Assembly: GCF_018070345.1 (NCBI RefSeq)
Contig: NZ_JAGPXX010000002.1
Span: 310,001-374,000, forward strand
Length of the DNA stretch: 64,000 bases
Source of the DNA: Streptomyces sp. F63
GTDB lineage: Bacteria; Actinomycetota; Actinomycetes; Streptomycetales; Streptomycetaceae
Direction: 5' to 3'
Positions 26,341-34,822 of the stretch are shown here, in pieces. The notes beneath the pieces were generated by a model. It had not been told where the DNA came from. It was given only the letters and a program-made list of their open reading frames with translations, and did no database searches. The position numbers were made by a program, and so were the translations under genes. Each line of letters begins with the position of its first letter. The stretch's first letter is position 1.

Positions 26341-27170
26341 CGGTATCTCGGCGAAGAACGTCCTCTGCGGAGGGAGCGGCGGTTGGCGGCCGAGCGGTCG
26401 CGGGGGCGGATAGTCCGGGAATCTACTTCCCAAGCCCTTGCCCCAAGGGTACGGCGAGTTCCCCCGCCTGCCCAGGCCCTGCCACCCGGCGGCCCGGGAC
26501 CGGCAACCGGCGCAGCCGCTGGTTGCGGCTTGCCGGGAGCATGCCGGAGGCGGGCCCGTAGCGCAATGCCTGCTGGTCGGCGGCGTACCCGGCCCGGCCG
26601 GTCCGGCGCGGCGGCGGGACCGCGCGAGGCCGGCGGACGGCCTGGAAAGGCGGCGCGCCCGACTCCGCGGCGGACTCCGTGTCCGGTCGCACGGAAACGC
26701 CCGGACGGCGGCGGACGGAGAGCCGGCGCCGCACGGCGAGGGGGCGCACGGCGGGCGCACACGCGCGCGCCCGGCGCGTCCCGTACACCCACCTGACTCG
26801 AACTCCTGATCCCAGTTCTTTTCGGCCAACTTGGCGCTGCGGTGCACCCTTCGCCGAACCCCGCCCCCAACCCCCTTCCCACCTGCGAAGAAAGAGCCGC
26901 GAACCGCTCTCGCCCCGTACGGCGGCGGCGTGTTGGCCACAGGGCCCACTTCCCACCGGCGCCATCGAGTGCGACGCTTCGTGATCGAATGCTTTACGCC
27001 AAGTTGCCATGTCGACTTAGCGGTGGGTGGTGAACTTGTCTCGCCGACCACATGGGACACAGTAGATTCGATCTTGGCCATTCACGGCGGGGGACTCGTG
27101 CAGGACCGAGGGGAAACGTGCAGGTTCGACACCATCGAGGAGCCGCGACCACCGAGGGGGGCTTAGTGCC
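26341..27170. other. long upstream region of adpA
   Basis: This 830-base region between the divergent stress protein and adpA holds no convincing gene. Toward its right end, from about 26970, the GC content drops (GAATGCTTTACGCC, AGTAGATTCG), as expected of a promoter region. Long, heavily regulated upstream regions are known for adpA in other species, but I cannot assign individual sites here. Confidence 0.5.
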
Positions 27171-28505
27171 ATGAGCCAGGACTCCACGACCGTACCGGAG
27201 GCTGCCCGGAAGCTTTCCGGCCGCCGCCGCCGGGAGATCGTCGCAGTGCTGCTCTTCAGCGGCGGCCCCATATTCGAAAGCTCCATCCCGCTTTCCGTAT
27301 TCGGTATCGACCGCCAGGACGCCGGCGTCCCCCGCTACCGGCTTCTGGTGTGCGCCGGTGAAGAGGCCCCGCTGCGGACGACCGGCGGACTCGAGCTGAC
27401 CGCGCCGTACGGCCTGGAGGCGCTCGCGCGCGCCGGGACCGTCGTCGTGCCGGCTTGGCGGTCCATCACCTCGCCACCGCCCCAGGAGGCGCTGCAGGGG
27501 CTGCGCAGGGCCCATGAGGAGGGCGCCCGGATCGTCGGGCTGTGCACGGGCGCCTTCGTCCTGGCCGCGGCCGGGCTGCTCGACGGCCGGCCCGCCACGA
27601 CGCACTGGATGTACGCACCGACGCTCGCCAAGCGGTACCCGTCGGTCCATGTGGACCCGCGGGAGCTGTTCGTCGACGACGGGGACGTCCTCACCTCCGC
27701 CGGAACGGCGGCGGGCATCGATCTCTGTCTGCACATCGTGCGGACCGACCACGGGGCCGAGGCCGCCGGAGCGCTCGCGCGGCGCCTGGTGGTGCCACCC
27801 CGGCGCACCGGCGGGCAGGAGCGCTACCTCGACAGGTCTTTACCGGAGGAGATCGGCGCCGACCCGCTCGCGGAGGTCGTCGCCTGGGCGCTGGAGCATC
27901 TCCACGAGCAGTTCGACGTGGAGACCCTCGCCGCGCGCGCCTACATGAGCCGGCGGACCTTCGACCGGCGGTTCCGGTCGCTCACCGGGAGCGCCCCGCT
28001 GCAGTGGCTGATCACGCAGCGGGTGCTCCAGGCGCAGCGGCTCCTGGAGACGTCCGACTACTCCGTGGACGAGGTCGCGGGCCGGTGCGGCTTCCGCTCA
28101 CCCGTCGCGCTGCGCGGGCACTTCCGCCGCCAGCTCGGGTCCTCCCCCGCGGCGTACCGGGCGGCCTACCGGGCCCGGCGGCCCCAGTCCGCGGCCGAGC
28201 GGGCGGAGCGCCCCGACCGGCCGGAGCGCCTGGAGCGTCCCGACAGACCCGACCGTCCGGACCGGCCCGACCGGCCCGACCGGCCGATGGGGGCCGACCC
28301 GCGTCCGGACGGGCCGGCGTCCGCCGCCGCCTCGCTGGCGGCCCTGCGCCGCGCGAACGCCGCGCAGCAGGGCGGCCACGGCTCACCGGCCGGGGAACCC
28401 TCCCTGCCGGAGGCGGAGACGTACGCGGGGCGGCTCGCCGAGCAGGGCGGACGGGCGGTGGGACGGTCCTCCGTGCCCGGTCAGCGCGACCGCCCCGTAG
28501 GGTGA
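27171..28505 (+). CDS. adpA: AdpA, central AraC-type developmental regulator
   Basis: AdpA is the pleiotropic activator of aerial growth and secondary metabolism in Streptomyces. The 444-residue protein has an N-terminal ThiJ/PfpI/DJ-1-like dimerisation domain (about 20-200; IVAVLLFSGGPIFESSIP, IVGLCTGAFVLAAAGLL, THWMYAPTLAKRYP). An AraC/XylS double helix-turn-helix follows (about 240-340; FDVETLAARAYMSRRTFDRRFRSL and YSVDEVAGRCGFRSPVALRGHFRR). Codon 224, in the linker, is TTA (27840-27842), the rare leucine codon read by the bldA tRNA. The C-terminal ~100 residues are a low-complexity Arg-Pro-Asp repeat tail, longer than I expect for the family. ATG 27171 has a GGGGGG stretch upstream. orn follows after 5 bases. 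Confidence 0.97.
   Translation: MSQDSTTVPEAARKLSGRRRREIVAVLLFSGGPIFESSIPLSVFGIDRQDAGVPRYRLLVCAGEEAPLRTTGGLELTAPYGLEALARAGTVVVPAWRSITSPPPQEALQGLRRAHEEGARIVGLCTGAFVLAAAGLLDGRPATTHWMYAPTLAKRYPSVHVDPRELFVDDGDVLTSAGTAAGIDLCLHIVRTDHGAEAAGALARRLVVPPRRTGGQERYLDRSLPEEIGADPLAEVVAWALEHLHEQFDVETLAARAYMSRRTFDRRFRSLTGSAPLQWLITQRVLQAQRLLETSDYSVDEVAGRCGFRSPVALRGHFRRQLGSSPAAYRAAYRARRPQSAAERAERPDRPERLERPDRPDRPDRPDRPDRPMGADPRPDGPASAAASLAALRRANAAQQGGHGSPAGEPSLPEAETYAGRLAEQGGRAVGRSSVPGQRDRPVG
27840..27842 (+). promoter_or_regulatory. in-frame TTA codon (bldA-dependent) in adpA
   Basis: The codon sequence GAC AGG TCT TTA CCG encodes D-R-S-L-P, and the TTA is residue 224. In Streptomyces, TTA is read by the developmentally controlled bldA tRNA, which makes translation of adpA depend on bldA. 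Confidence 0.93.
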
Positions 28506-28510
28506 GGCGC

Positions 28511-29113
28511 ATGAACGACCGCATGGTGTGGATCGACTGCGAGATGACCGGCCTCTCGCTGGCCGACGACGCTCTGATCGAGGTGGCCGCGCTGGTCACC
28601 GACTCGGAGCTGAACGTGCTGGGCGAGGGGGTGGACATCGTGATCCGTCCGCCGGCGGAGGCGCTGACCACCATGCCGGAGGTGGTGCGCGAGATGCACA
28701 CCGCCTCCGGCCTGCTCGCCGAGCTCGACGGCGGGACGACGCTGGAGGAGGCGCAGCGGCAGGTGCTCCGCTATGTCCGCGAGCACGTGCCGGAGCGCGG
28801 CCGGGCCCCGCTGTGCGGCAACTCCGTCGGCACCGACCGGGGCTTCCTCTCCCGGGACATGCCGGACCTGGAGAGCTATCTCCACTACCGGATCGTGGAC
28901 GTGTCCTCCGTGAAGGAGCTGGCCCGGCGCTGGTTCCCCCGGGCGTACTTCAACAGCCCGGAGAAGAGCGGCAACCACCGGGCGCTGGCGGACATCCGGG
29001 AGAGCATCGCCGAGCTCCGCTACTACCGGGAGGCGGTCTTCGTGCCGCCACCCGGCCCGGACTCGGCAACCGCCAAGACCATCGCGGCGAAGCACCGGCT
29101 CCCGGCGGGCTGA
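28511..29113 (+). CDS. orn: oligoribonuclease
   Basis: Orn is a 3'-5' exoribonuclease of the DEDDh family that degrades RNAs of two to five nucleotides and also pGpG. The 200-residue length is typical. Catalytic residues are visible: D and E in VWIDCEMTGL near the N-terminus, D in GNSVGTDRGFLSRDMP, and H and D in KSGNHRALADI. The start ATG 28511 is 5 bases after adpA and its ribosome-binding site (GGTGAG) overlaps the adpA stop, so the pair can be co-transcribed. adpA-orn is a known Streptomyces gene pair. A perfect hairpin follows. Confidence 0.96.
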   Translation: MNDRMVWIDCEMTGLSLADDALIEVAALVTDSELNVLGEGVDIVIRPPAEALTTMPEVVREMHTASGLLAELDGGTTLEEAQRQVLRYVREHVPERGRAPLCGNSVGTDRGFLSRDMPDLESYLHYRIVDVSSVKELARRWFPRAYFNSPEKSGNHRALADIRESIAELRYYREAVFVPPPGPDSATAKTIAAKHRLPAG

Positions 29114-29121
29114 GCCGTCCC

Positions 29122-29153
29122 GCGGGAGCCCCCGGGGCCCCGGGGGCTCCCGC
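29122..29153 (+). terminator. terminator of adpA-orn
   Basis: A perfect 32-base palindrome made of GCGGGAGCCCCCGGGG and its complement starts 9 bases after the orn stop codon. Confidence 0.8.
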
Positions 29154-29221
29154 GCAAAGCCTGGCGCGAGCGCCCCTGCGGAACGTGTACACTTTTTCTC
29201 GGCCGGTGCACAGCCGGTCGT

Positions 29222-29295
29222 GGTGGGTATAGCTCAGCTGGTAGAGCACCTGGTTGTGGTCCAGGATGTCGCGGGTTCGAGTCCCGTTACTCACC
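29222..29295 (+). tRNA. tRNA-His (GTG)
   Basis: The cloverleaf is complete. Acceptor GTGGGTA pairs with TACTCAC, with the extra G(-1) at 29222 opposite C73, a hallmark of tRNA-His. The anticodon stem CCTGG/CCAGG closes a seven-base loop with anticodon GTG at 29256-29258. The T arm contains GGGTTCGAGTCCC. No CCA is encoded. Confidence 0.97.
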
Positions 29296-29304
29296 CTGAT
29301 GATC

Positions 29305-29336
29305 AAGGCCCGGTCCGCGGAAGCAGTCCGGGCCTT
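29305..29336 (+). terminator. terminator of tRNA-His
   Basis: AAGGCCCGG (29305-29313) pairs with CCGGGCCTT (29328-29336), starting 10 bases after the tRNA. Confidence 0.7.
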
Positions 29337-29731
29337 CGTCATGCCCGGGGTCCGGCGGGGACACGGCGCGCCGCTGCCCCCGGTCCCGCGGCGGCACGGC
29401 GGGGCGGGCGCACGGCCCACGGCCCACGGCCCACGGCCCAGGGCCCACGGCACCAGGGCGATTGGCGGGCACACCGGCCGTCCGTCACGGGAGGCGCCCT
29501 CTTCCCGGTCCGGCAGGCCCGCCGCGGGAGCGTCCGCGAGGCCTCTCCCGGAGTTCCACCGGCGAGCCCTTCCCGGCAGGGCCGTGCGCCGCACGAGCGT
29601 GACCGGCTCCCGGCCGCCTTCGGTGGGGGCTGCGCATCGCCAGGATCATGCGTGCCTCATCCGACCGGTCCACGCGCTCCTGGGGGACAGCCGCTCACCT
29701 TGCCGCCATTGACGAGACCCAGAGCAGAACC
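29337..29731. other. intergenic region upstream of the cellulase operator
   Basis: About 400 bases with no supported gene. A run of CGGCCCA-like short repeats lies near 29411-29445. Confidence 0.45.
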
Positions 29732-29745
29732 TGGGAGCGCTCCCA
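29732..29745 (+). promoter_or_regulatory. perfect CebR operator upstream of cellulase
   Basis: TGGGAGCGCTCCCA is the 14-bp palindrome recognised by CebR, the cellobiose-responsive LacI-family repressor encoded 3.5 kb downstream. It lies about 90 bases upstream of the candidate -35 box. Confidence 0.88.
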
Positions 29746-29833
29746 GATTTCTGGCGACCCCCGGAAGGGGGGCCCACCGCCAACCACCCGCCGTTTAACA
29801 GGCACTTAAAGGAAAGATCCGTCCGTTCCCTTG

Positions 29834-29860
29834 TTGACCCGGGGAGGGCGGGGCTATGGT
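29834..29860 (+). promoter_or_regulatory. candidate cellulase promoter
   Basis: TTGACC (29834-29839) and TATGGT (29855-29860) are 15 bases apart, and the second CebR box begins 13 bases downstream, where a repressor would block initiation. The spacer is short. Confidence 0.45.
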
Positions 29861-29873
29861 CTGGCTCAGTAAA

Positions 29874-29887
29874 TGGGAGCGCTTCCA
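29874..29887 (+). promoter_or_regulatory. second CebR operator upstream of cellulase
   Basis: TGGGAGCGCTTCCA differs from the perfect CebR palindrome at one base. It lies 129 bp downstream of the perfect copy, which could allow looping. Confidence 0.82.
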
Positions 29888-30290
29888 CAGTCTTGGGAGG
29901 GCGTCGCACGACGCGGCCGACGACCGAGGAGCCCTCCGGAACCCCCCGCCCCCGTCCCGTCCGCCACGGATGCCCCCACCTCCGCAGCGGTCGCGGGCAT
30001 CCACACCCCACACTCCACTCCGGCCGCCGGCCGCACCCGCGAGCGAGCGGGCACCACCCCCCGCCAGCCGCCCGCGCCATGCCCGGCTCCGCTTCCGAAG
30101 AGCGCCATCCGCCGTCCCGCACGGACGGCTCCGTTCCTCTCCCCACCGACACCCGCCTGCGTGGCGGCGGGTGCGGCGAGGAGGCGTGCCCGCACCGCTG
30201 CCGCCCCGGACCACTCCACCCGGCCCGGACGGCAGCCGTGGGAGGCACAGCGAGTGCCCCGGCACCCGCGACCGCGCACCATCGCACGAT
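29888..30290. other. long leader region of the cellulase gene
   Basis: About 400 bases lie between the operator and the ribosome-binding site. The region is Pro/Arg-rich in several open frames but has no start supported by a ribosome-binding site. It is either a long 5' untranslated region or hides a second promoter. Confidence 0.45.
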
Positions 30291-30307
30291 CTACAGGAGG
30301 ATCGCTG

Positions 30308-32068
30308 ATGAGCCGCACCATCTCACCGACGGGCCGCCGCAAGCGCCCGAGACGCACCGCACTCACGGCCTGCGCCCTCATGCTGGCGGCCGCCGGTACC
30401 GGCACCGCGCTGACCGGCACCGCCTCGGCGGCTCCGGCCGCCGCGGGCTGCACGGCCGACTACGCGGTGCAGAACCAGTGGGACACCGGCTTCACCGCCA
30501 ACGTCACCGTCACCAACACCGGTGACGCCCTGAGCTCGTGGAACGTCGGGTGGACGTTCTCCGGCAACCAGAAGGTGACCCAGGGCTGGAACGCCGACAT
30601 CACGCAGAGCGGCGCGACCGTCACGGCCGCCAGCCCGTCATGGGGCGGCGCCCTGGGCTCCGGCGGCACGGCGTCCTTCGGCTTCCAGGCCACGTTCAGC
30701 GGCACGAACGCCGTCCCGGGAACCATCACGCTCAACGGCGTCACCTGCACGACCGACGGCGGCGGCCCCGGTGACCCCGGTGACCCGGGCGATCCCGGTG
30801 AACCGTCCGACCCGCCCGGCGACCGCGTGGACAACCCCTTCGAGGGTGCCAAGGTCTATGTGAACCCGGACTGGTCGGCACAGGCCGCCAGGAGCGGAGG
30901 CGAGGCGATCGCCGACCAGCCGACGGCCGTGTGGCTGGACCGCATCTCCGCGATCGAGTCGGGCTCCGCGGGTGAGAACACCATGGGCCTGCGGGACCAC
31001 CTCGACGCGGCCCTGGAGCAGGACGCCGACGTGTTCCAGATGGTCACGTACAACCTGCCCGGGCGGGACTGCGCGGCGCTGGCCTCCCAGGGCGAACTCG
31101 GCCCGACGGAGATCGACCGCTACAAGAACGAGTTCATCGACCCGATCGCCGAGATCCTGGCGGACCCGAAGTACGCCGGCATCCGGATCGTCAACACCAT
31201 CGAGATCGACTCGCTGCCCAACCTCATCACCAACGTCGGCGGCCGCGCCACGGCCACCGAGAACTGCGATGTGATGAAGGAGAACGGCAACTACGTCAAG
31301 GGCGTCGGCTACGCGCTGGCGACCTTCGGTGACATCGGGAACGTCTACAACTACATCGACATCGGCCACCACGGCTGGATCGGTTGGGACGACAACTTCG
31401 GGGCCACCGCCGAGCTGCTGCACGAGGCGGCGACCACCGAGGGTGCCACCGTCGACGACGTGGCCGGCTTCGCCGCCAACGTCGCCAACTACGGTGCCAT
31501 CGAGGAGCCGTACTTCTCCATCGACGAGTCGGTGAACGGCCAGATGGTGCGCCAGTCGGCGTGGGTGGACTGGAACCGCTACGTGGACATCCAGACCTTC
31601 TCGCAGGCCTTCCGCGAGGAGGCGGTCTCCGCCGGCTTCAACGCGGAGGTCGGTGTCGTCATCGACACCTCCCGCAACGGCTGGGGCGGCCCCGACCGGC
31701 CCACCGGCCCGGCGGAGAAGACCACCGTCGACGAGTACGTGAACGGCAGCCGCGTCGACCGCCGCATCCACCAGGGCAACTGGTGCAACCAGGCCGGTGC
31801 CGGCCTCGGTGAGCGGCCCACCGCCGCGCCCGCCCCGGGCATCGACGCCTACGCGTGGATCAAGCCCCCGGGCGAGTCGGACGGCGCCAGCCAGGAGATC
31901 GACAACGACGAGGGCAAGGGCTTCGACCGGATGTGCGACCCCACCTACGAGGGGAACGCGCGCAACCTGAACAACCCGTCGGGTGCCCTGCCGGACGCGC
32001 CGGTCTCCGGTCACTGGTTCCAGGCACAGTTCGAAGAGCTGCTGGCGAACGCCTATCCGCCGCTGTAG
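30308..32068 (+). CDS. secreted CBM2-GH6 cellulase (exoglucanase type)
   Basis: The enzyme hydrolyses cellulose outside the cell, probably releasing cellobiose that the neighbouring CebEFG transporter imports. It has 586 residues, starting at ATG 30308 behind GGAGG. The signal peptide (~1-42) begins with a strongly basic RRKRPRRT stretch, so Tat export is possible. A family 2 cellulose-binding module follows (about 47-155; CTADYAVQNQWDTGFTANVTVTN), then a GDPGDPGDPGEP linker, then the GH6 domain (about 175 to the end). VTYNLPGRDCAA and IKPPGESDG are GH6 active-site signatures. Long insertions in the catalytic domain favour a cellobiohydrolase over an endoglucanase, but that distinction is inference. 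Two CebR boxes upstream predict induction by cello-oligosaccharides. Confidence 0.95.
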   Translation: MSRTISPTGRRKRPRRTALTACALMLAAAGTGTALTGTASAAPAAAGCTADYAVQNQWDTGFTANVTVTNTGDALSSWNVGWTFSGNQKVTQGWNADITQSGATVTAASPSWGGALGSGGTASFGFQATFSGTNAVPGTITLNGVTCTTDGGGPGDPGDPGDPGEPSDPPGDRVDNPFEGAKVYVNPDWSAQAARSGGEAIADQPTAVWLDRISAIESGSAGENTMGLRDHLDAALEQDADVFQMVTYNLPGRDCAALASQGELGPTEIDRYKNEFIDPIAEILADPKYAGIRIVNTIEIDSLPNLITNVGGRATATENCDVMKENGNYVKGVGYALATFGDIGNVYNYIDIGHHGWIGWDDNFGATAELLHEAATTEGATVDDVAGFAANVANYGAIEEPYFSIDESVNGQMVRQSAWVDWNRYVDIQTFSQAFREEAVSAGFNAEVGVVIDTSRNGWGGPDRPTGPAEKTTVDEYVNGSRVDRRIHQGNWCNQAGAGLGERPTAAPAPGIDAYAWIKPPGESDGASQEIDNDEGKGFDRMCDPTYEGNARNLNNPSGALPDAPVSGHWFQAQFEELLANAYPPL

Positions 32069-32074
32069 CGGTCC

Positions 32075-32105
32075 GGCGGGGCGGCCGGTGACCGGCCGCT
32101 CCGCC
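32075..32105 (+). terminator. terminator of the cellulase gene
   Basis: GGCGGGGCGGCCGG (32075-32088) pairs with CCGGCCGCTCCGCC (32092-32105), with one G-T pair and a three-base loop, just after the stop. Confidence 0.7.
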
Positions 32106-32145
32106 CCCGCACCGGGACGGAACGCGTGACACGCGCTCTCCCCGG

Positions 32146-32174
32146 GAGGGGGCCGGCGGCCTGCCGGCCCCCTC
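32146..32174. terminator. bidirectional terminator between cellulase and cebR
   Basis: GAGGGGGCCGGC (32146-32157) pairs with GCCGGCCCCCTC (32163-32174) around a five-base loop. It lies between two convergent genes. Confidence 0.7.
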
Positions 32175-32212
32175 TTCCGCGTCCGCCGCCCGGCCGGACC
32201 GGCGCGCCCCGC

Positions 32213-33241
32213 TCAGGAGGAGCCGCGGCGCACCAGTTCGGTGGGCAGGACGACTTGCCGGCTGCCGGAGTCGGGCTGTCCGATCTCCCGGAGCAGGACC
32301 CGGGCCATCGTCCGGCCCATCTCCTCGATCGGCTGGCGGACGCTGGTCAGCGGCGGGTCCATGTGGCGGGCGACCGGTGAGTCGTCGAAGCCGACGAGGG
32401 CCACGTCCTCCGGGATGCGGCGGCCCGCCTCCCGCAGCACCTGGCGGGCGCCGGAGGCCATCACGTCGGAGGCGCAGAACACCGCGTCGAGGTCCGGCCG
32501 CCGCTCCAGCAGCCGGCGCATGGCGCGGCGGCCGCCCTCCTCGGTGAAGTCGGCGGGTTCGACCAGCGCCTCGTCCGGTGCGTGCCCGGCGGCGGCGATG
32601 GCCTGGTGGTAGCCGTCGAGGCGGCACTGGGCCACGTACATGTCCAGCGGGCCGGTGATCGTCGCGACCCGGCGGCGGCCGCGGCCGATCAAGTGCTCGA
32701 CGGCCGCGGCCGCGCCGCCGACGTTGTCGGAGTCGACGTACGGCACGGATTCCCCGGCGGCGCGGCGGCCGCTGAGGACCGCGGGCATCTCGATCTCCTC
32801 CAGGAGGTCGGGCAGCGGATCGTCCGCGTGGACGGAGACGAGCAGGACGCCGTCCACCCGGTGCGCCCCGAGGAACTGGGTCAGCCGGTGGCGTTCCTTG
32901 GGGGTGCGGATGAGGGTGAGCAGCAGCTGGATCTCCGTCTCGGCGAGTTCGGTGGAGATGCCGCGGATGATGTCGGAGAAGTACGGCTCGGCGAAGAGCC
33001 GGGTCTCGGTCTCGGGGATCACCAGGGCGACGGCGTCGGTGCGGTTGGCGGCCAGCGCCCGCGCCGCCCGGTTGGGTACGTAGCCGAGCTCGGCGATGGC
33101 GTGTTCCACCGCGGTCCGGGTGCGGTCGCTCACCCGGGGCGATCCGTTGATCACACGGGAGACGGTGCCGCGTCCGACCCCCGCGCGCGCCGCGACCTCC
33201 TCCAGGGTGGGCCTGCCACCGTGTTTTCTCGTCACCGGCAT
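32213..33241 (-). CDS. cebR: CebR, LacI-family repressor of cellulose utilisation
   Basis: CebR represses the ceb and cellulase genes and lets go when cello-oligosaccharides bind. I chose ATG 33241 (MPVTRKHGGRPTLEEVAARAG) because GGGAGG lies upstream; an earlier start at 33286 adds 15 residues with no clear site. The product has 342 residues. The N-terminal helix-turn-helix and hinge are typical of the family (TLEEVAARAGVGRGTVSRVINGSPRVSDRTRTAVEHAI, ALAANRT). A periplasmic-binding-protein-like effector domain runs from ~60 to the end (IPEDVALVGFDDSPVARHMDPPLTSVRQP). It is divergent from cebEFG, and matching boxes stand in front of the cellulase, cebE and bglC. Confidence 0.93.
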   Translation of the reverse strand: MPVTRKHGGRPTLEEVAARAGVGRGTVSRVINGSPRVSDRTRTAVEHAIAELGYVPNRAARALAANRTDAVALVIPETETRLFAEPYFSDIIRGISTELAETEIQLLLTLIRTPKERHRLTQFLGAHRVDGVLLVSVHADDPLPDLLEEIEMPAVLSGRRAAGESVPYVDSDNVGGAAAAVEHLIGRGRRRVATITGPLDMYVAQCRLDGYHQAIAAAGHAPDEALVEPADFTEEGGRRAMRRLLERRPDLDAVFCASDVMASGARQVLREAGRRIPEDVALVGFDDSPVARHMDPPLTSVRQPIEEMGRTMARVLLREIGQPDSGSRQVVLPTELVRRGSS

Positions 33242-33326
33242 GGTCCGCCTCCCGCTCCCAGCCTGCGTCCGTGGCTGTTGGACCATTCAACATCACTCCC
33301 CCGTCAGCACGTTCCGTCCCACGGCC

Positions 33327-33355
33327 TTGACACTCTCCCGGTGAGCCGTGAACCT
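33327..33355 (+). promoter_or_regulatory. candidate cebE promoter
   Basis: A perfect TTGACA (33327-33332) is followed after 17 bases by GAACCT (33350-33355). The CebR-type palindrome begins 15 bases further on. Confidence 0.55.
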
Positions 33356-33370
33356 TCAAGACGTCACGGA

Positions 33371-33384
33371 TGAGAGCGCTCTCA
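33371..33384 (+). promoter_or_regulatory. CebR-type operator upstream of cebE
   Basis: TGAGAGCGCTCTCA is a perfect 14-bp palindrome sharing the GAGCGCTC core with the canonical box and differing by one symmetric base pair. It is placed to cover the transcription start. Confidence 0.78.
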
Positions 33385-33493
33385 AGAAGGGGGCGCCTAC
33401 ATCTCTCGTACGTCCCTCCACCATGCCCACCGACATGGTTTTCCGTTGCACTACTTCGGCAGGGGGACGATACGCAGGGAGCAGGAGGATGTC

Positions 33494-34822
33494 ATGCGCG
33501 GATCAGCCCACATCTCCCGGCGCACGGCGGCCTTGGCGACCACCGCCGCCCTCGTCACCGGCCTGCTGGCAGGTTGCGCCGACGACAGTGGCGGAAGTGG
33601 CCGGAGAGGCTCAGGGGGAAGCGCCGACGGCAAGAAGACCGTCACCGTCGGGGTCTTCGGCGTCTTCGGCTACAAGCAGGCCGGGCTCTACGACGAGTAT
33701 CAGAAGATGAACCCGGACGTCGTCATCAAGGAGACGTCCATCGAGCGGGCCGACCAGTACTACCCGCAGCTCCTCACCCACCTCGGGACCGGCAGCGGGC
33801 TCCAGGACATCCAGGCGATCGAGGTCGGCAACATCGCCGAGACGGTCAACCGGCACGCCGGCAAGTTCGTCGACCTGGGCCGCGCCGACGGCGTCGACCG
33901 GAAGAACTGGCTCGACTGGAAGTGGGACCAGGCCACCGCCGAGGACGGCCGGACCATCGGCCTCGGCACCGACATCGGCCCCATGGCCATCTGCTACCGC
34001 AAGGACCTCTTCGAGAAGGCGGGACTGCCCACCGACCGCGAGAAGGTCGGCGCCCTCTGGGCCGGAGACTGGGAGAAGTACGTCGAGACCGGCGAGAAGT
34101 ACATGAAGAAGGCGCCCTCCGGCACCGTCTACATGGACACCGCCATCGGCCTCTTCAACGCGTCGGTCTCCGGCCGTGTGGAGCGCTACTACGACCGCGA
34201 CGGCGAGCTGATCTACCGGAAGAGCCCGGCGGTCAAGGACTCCTGGGAGCTGGCGATGCGCGCCGTCGAGGGGAAGATGACGGCCCGGCTCAAGCAGTTC
34301 GACAAGCCGTGGGACCAGGCGTACGCCAACGGCCGGTTCGCCACCGTCTCCTGCCCCGCCTGGATGCTCGGGTACATCAAGGAGAAGGCCGGTCCCCAGG
34401 CGGCCGACCAGTGGGACATCGCGCCGGCACCGGCGCCCGCCAACTGGGGCGGCTCCTTCCTCTCCGTGCCGGAGGCCGCGAAGAACAAGGAGGAGGCGGT
34501 CAAGCTCGCCACCTGGCTGACGGCGCCCGAGCAGCAGGCCAAACTCTTCCGGGAGCAGGCCTCCTTCCCCAGCTCGCCCAAGACGTACGCGATGCCGGAG
34601 GTCGCCGGCGCGAAGCACGGGTACTTCGGTGACGCGCCCATCGGCGAGATCTTCAGCCAGGCCGCGGAGGACATGCCCACCCTCGTCCTCGGCGAGAAGG
34701 ACCTGGCGATCCAGACGGCGTTCACCGACGTCGGCGTCCTCCAGGTCGAGCAGCAGGGCAAGTCGCCCGAAGCGGGGTGGGCCGCCGCGCTGAAGAACAT
34801 CGACAACCTGCTGGACCGGTGA
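33494..34822 (+). CDS. cebE: CebE, cello-oligosaccharide-binding lipoprotein
   Basis: CebE is the substrate-binding subunit of the cellobiose/cellotriose ABC importer, anchored outside the membrane by lipid. I chose ATG 33494, five bases after AGGAGG; the product has 442 residues. The signal peptide ends in the lipobox LLAGC, with Cys28 as the lipidation site, and a Gly/Ser-rich linker follows. The mature part matches family 1 solute-binding proteins (TDIGPMAICYRKDLFEKAGLP, then WMLGYIKEKAG and GGSFLSVPEAAKNKEEAVKLA). The gene starts the cebEFG-bglC operon, behind a promoter and a CebR-type box. As is usual for these loci, no ATPase gene is present; MsiK encoded elsewhere normally energises the transporter. 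Confidence 0.95.
   Translation: MRGSAHISRRTAALATTAALVTGLLAGCADDSGGSGRRGSGGSADGKKTVTVGVFGVFGYKQAGLYDEYQKMNPDVVIKETSIERADQYYPQLLTHLGTGSGLQDIQAIEVGNIAETVNRHAGKFVDLGRADGVDRKNWLDWKWDQATAEDGRTIGLGTDIGPMAICYRKDLFEKAGLPTDREKVGALWAGDWEKYVETGEKYMKKAPSGTVYMDTAIGLFNASVSGRVERYYDRDGELIYRKSPAVKDSWELAMRAVEGKMTARLKQFDKPWDQAYANGRFATVSCPAWMLGYIKEKAGPQAADQWDIAPAPAPANWGGSFLSVPEAAKNKEEAVKLATWLTAPEQQAKLFREQASFPSSPKTYAMPEVAGAKHGYFGDAPIGEIFSQAAEDMPTLVLGEKDLAIQTAFTDVGVLQVEQQGKSPEAGWAAALKNIDNLLDR

Noticed and set aside
29873..30307. An in-frame extension that would lengthen the cellulase by 145 residues
   Set aside because: The signal peptide begins at 30308 right after GGAGG, and the extension would place an Arg/Pro-rich segment before the export signal.
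33251..33258. A CebR half-site (TGGGAGCG on the minus strand) just upstream of cebR as an autoregulatory operator
   Set aside because: Only one half of the palindrome matches, and the other half is replaced by the ribosome-binding site GGGAGG.
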